27,907 bases of DNA from JBCBWG01 sp964579305 (GTDB taxonomy: Bacteria; Pseudomonadota; Alphaproteobacteria; Rhizobiales; Hyphomicrobiaceae), in assembly GCA_964579305.1 (NCBI GenBank), contig CAZOGY010000035.1, positions 1 to 27,907 on the forward strand. Reading direction: 5' to 3'. Shown one piece after another: positions 26,853 through 27,907 of this stretch. Made by a program: the position numbers and the translations under genes. The stretch's first letter is position 1. Each line of letters opens with the position of its first letter. The notes under the pieces were generated by a model. That model was not told the origin of the DNA and searched no databases. It was given only the letters and a program-made list of their open reading frames with translations.

Positions 26853-27761
26853 ATGGACACGAGCGATCGCCCAACAGGGCTGAGCGAGACGTCGCCCACG
26901 AGCGATCGCCCCACGGGGCTTAGCGAGACGTCACCGAGGGTCGGGGCAGCCACCATGATCCGCGACATCAGATCCAACGACGCCCTGCGCAGATTTGTTG
27001 TCGAAGAAAGCCGCGACCTGGAGATCCAGGATTTCATCGATCCAGCGATCATTCGTGACGGCTGGCGCGAGGCGGCGGAAGCGGCCCGTGCGCTGATCGA
27101 CGGACATACCGGACGGGTTGGGATCCACGGCCCCTTCATCGGCTTCCAGATTGACGTCGGCGAACCAGATATTCAGGCCATTGCGCGCGAGCGTTTGCTC
27201 AACGGCGTGATGGCCGCAGCCGCACTGTCGGGCAAAGATCGCCAACCGCACATGGTGGTCCACAGCCCCTATACGACCTGGGACTGGCACAACCTCGACA
27301 CGCGCGTCGGCGCCCGCGCCAGCCGTCTGGAGCGGGTGCACGCCACGCTTGGCCCAGCCGTTGCGCGCGCACGCGAAGAAGGCGTCGTCGTTGTCGTCGA
27401 GAACATCGAAGACAAGAACCCGCTGGACCGGGCCGAATTGATGGATGCCTTGGGCAGTGACGCCGTCCAGCTTTCAATTGATACAGGCCACGCCCACTAC
27501 GCCCACACGATGACAGGCGCCCCGAGCGTCGACCACTACGTTCGCTTGGCCGGCGTGCACTTGGCGCATATTCACCTGCAGGACGCAGACGGTTTTGCGG
27601 ATCGCCACTGGCGGATCGGTGAAGGCACGATTTCGTTCATCGAGATCTTTCGCGCATTGGCCGAGACCAAGGCAACACCGCGGCTGATCCTCGAAATGAA
27701 GCGGTCAGACGACGTCCTGCCCTCGGCAAAGTTTTTACAAAACTTGGGGCTCTGCCGATAA
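26853..27761 (+). CDS. Sugar phosphate isomerase/epimerase-like TIM-barrel protein
   Basis: 302 residues from the ATG at 26853, chosen for its GGGAGAG Shine-Dalgarno. A downstream ATG (26955) would remove the repeat but has a weaker site. The ORF is open to 26697 without similar support. The fold is the xylose-isomerase-like (AP_endonuc_2) barrel. Likely metal and substrate residues are E183 (VVVENIED), D210 and H213 (LSIDTGHAHY), H241 (HIHLQDADG), and E281 (LILEMK). RHWRIGEGTISF (251-262) is the usual late loop. Such enzymes isomerise or epimerise sugars or related polyols; the substrate is unknown. Residues 3-28 are two identical copies of TSDRPTGLSETSP ahead of the first barrel strand, an extension I do not know from the family. 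Confidence 0.82.
   Translation: MDTSDRPTGLSETSPTSDRPTGLSETSPRVGAATMIRDIRSNDALRRFVVEESRDLEIQDFIDPAIIRDGWREAAEAARALIDGHTGRVGIHGPFIGFQIDVGEPDIQAIARERLLNGVMAAAALSGKDRQPHMVVHSPYTTWDWHNLDTRVGARASRLERVHATLGPAVARAREEGVVVVVENIEDKNPLDRAELMDALGSDAVQLSIDTGHAHYAHTMTGAPSVDHYVRLAGVHLAHIHLQDADGFADRHWRIGEGTISFIEIFRALAETKATPRLILEMKRSDDVLPSAKFLQNLGLCR
26859..26936 (+). repeat. Two tandem 39-bp repeats in the isomerase N-terminus
   Basis: Copy 1 is 26859-26897 and copy 2 is 26898-26936, directly adjacent. They differ at 5 of 39 positions (15, 18, 24, 37 and 39 of the unit). All five are third codon positions and synonymous, so both encode TSDRPTGLSETSP. The unit is 13 codons, so copy-number change would keep the reading frame. 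Each copy contains the palindrome GCGATCGC. Confidence 0.9.
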
Positions 27762-27907
27762 GCCGGGCAACTGGCTCGGCAGTCAGAGCTTGTCTGGCTT
27801 CGGTAGCACCGACTGAGACAAAGATGCAGCGACCGCCCAGAACCTCGATCATGGCAGGTAAACGCACCCACTTCTGACATGCCCTATAGCGCGCCGCATG
27901 AAATGCG
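27762..27907. other. Right-edge tail with no supported gene
   Basis: After the isomerase stop I see a weak hairpin (GCCGGG pairing CTCGGC with one G-T wobble, near 27764-27782) lacking a T-tract. Minus-strand ORFs starting at 27867 and 27880 overlap the isomerase coding region for most of their length and look like shadows. Nothing else is supported. Confidence 0.4.

Noticed and set aside
27637..27867. Minus-strand ORF at the right edge
   Set aside because: More than half of it overlaps the isomerase coding region, and it shows no domain.

Overview
This window looks like chromosomal core genome from an alphaproteobacterium, most likely Hyphomicrobiales (Rhizobiales). The evidence is a rhizobial-type Porin_2 gene, an IalB-family protein, a UbiH/UbiF-type hydroxylase, a malyl-CoA-lyase-like CoA ester lyase, and a recG / sdhE-mfd block next to glmU-glmS. 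The DNA is GC-rich, so many long antisense ORFs are only shadows. I see no tRNA, rRNA, CRISPR array, insertion sequence, integrase or phage gene.

Layout. 1-458 (-) is the 5' part of an outer-membrane porin, cut by the left edge. 459-1067 is a long gap holding a minus-oriented terminator-like hairpin. 1068-3538 (+) holds a flavin hydroxylase and an LpxL/HtrB-type lipid A acyltransferase, followed by a CoA ester lyase (3689-4744) and hspQ (4897-5232). A 10-bp hairpin separates hspQ from the convergent IalB gene (5368-6096, -). 6396-9886 (+) carries a YejA-like periplasmic binding protein and, 32 nt after its stop, an acyl-CoA synthetase.

9917-14283 (-) is the DNA-repair and respiratory-assembly block: sdhE, mfd and a possible small hydrophobic protein after mfd. 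recG (14560-16674, +) is divergent from sdhE. The cell-envelope block follows on the minus strand, glmU then glmS then a secreted TPR/SPOR protein. A second, membrane-anchored SPOR-like protein is divergent from glmU. The right third has a YpfJ-type zinc metallopeptidase (-), a lactonase-family metallo-beta-lactamase-fold hydrolase (+), a Tad-like von Willebrand A protein (-) with a very strong terminator, and a TIM-barrel sugar-isomerase-like protein (+). That last protein starts with a perfect 13-residue tandem repeat.

How the genes fit together. Many serve the envelope: porin, LpxL, IalB, GlmU/GlmS (UDP-GlcNAc for peptidoglycan and lipid A), two SPOR proteins and the Tad-like surface protein. 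mfd and recG serve DNA repair and fork rescue, and sdhE serves flavinylation of succinate dehydrogenase. The remainder are single metabolic genes. I do not see a clear new multi-gene system. The most unusual detail is the duplicated N-terminal peptide of the isomerase-like gene, whose two DNA copies differ only at synonymous positions.
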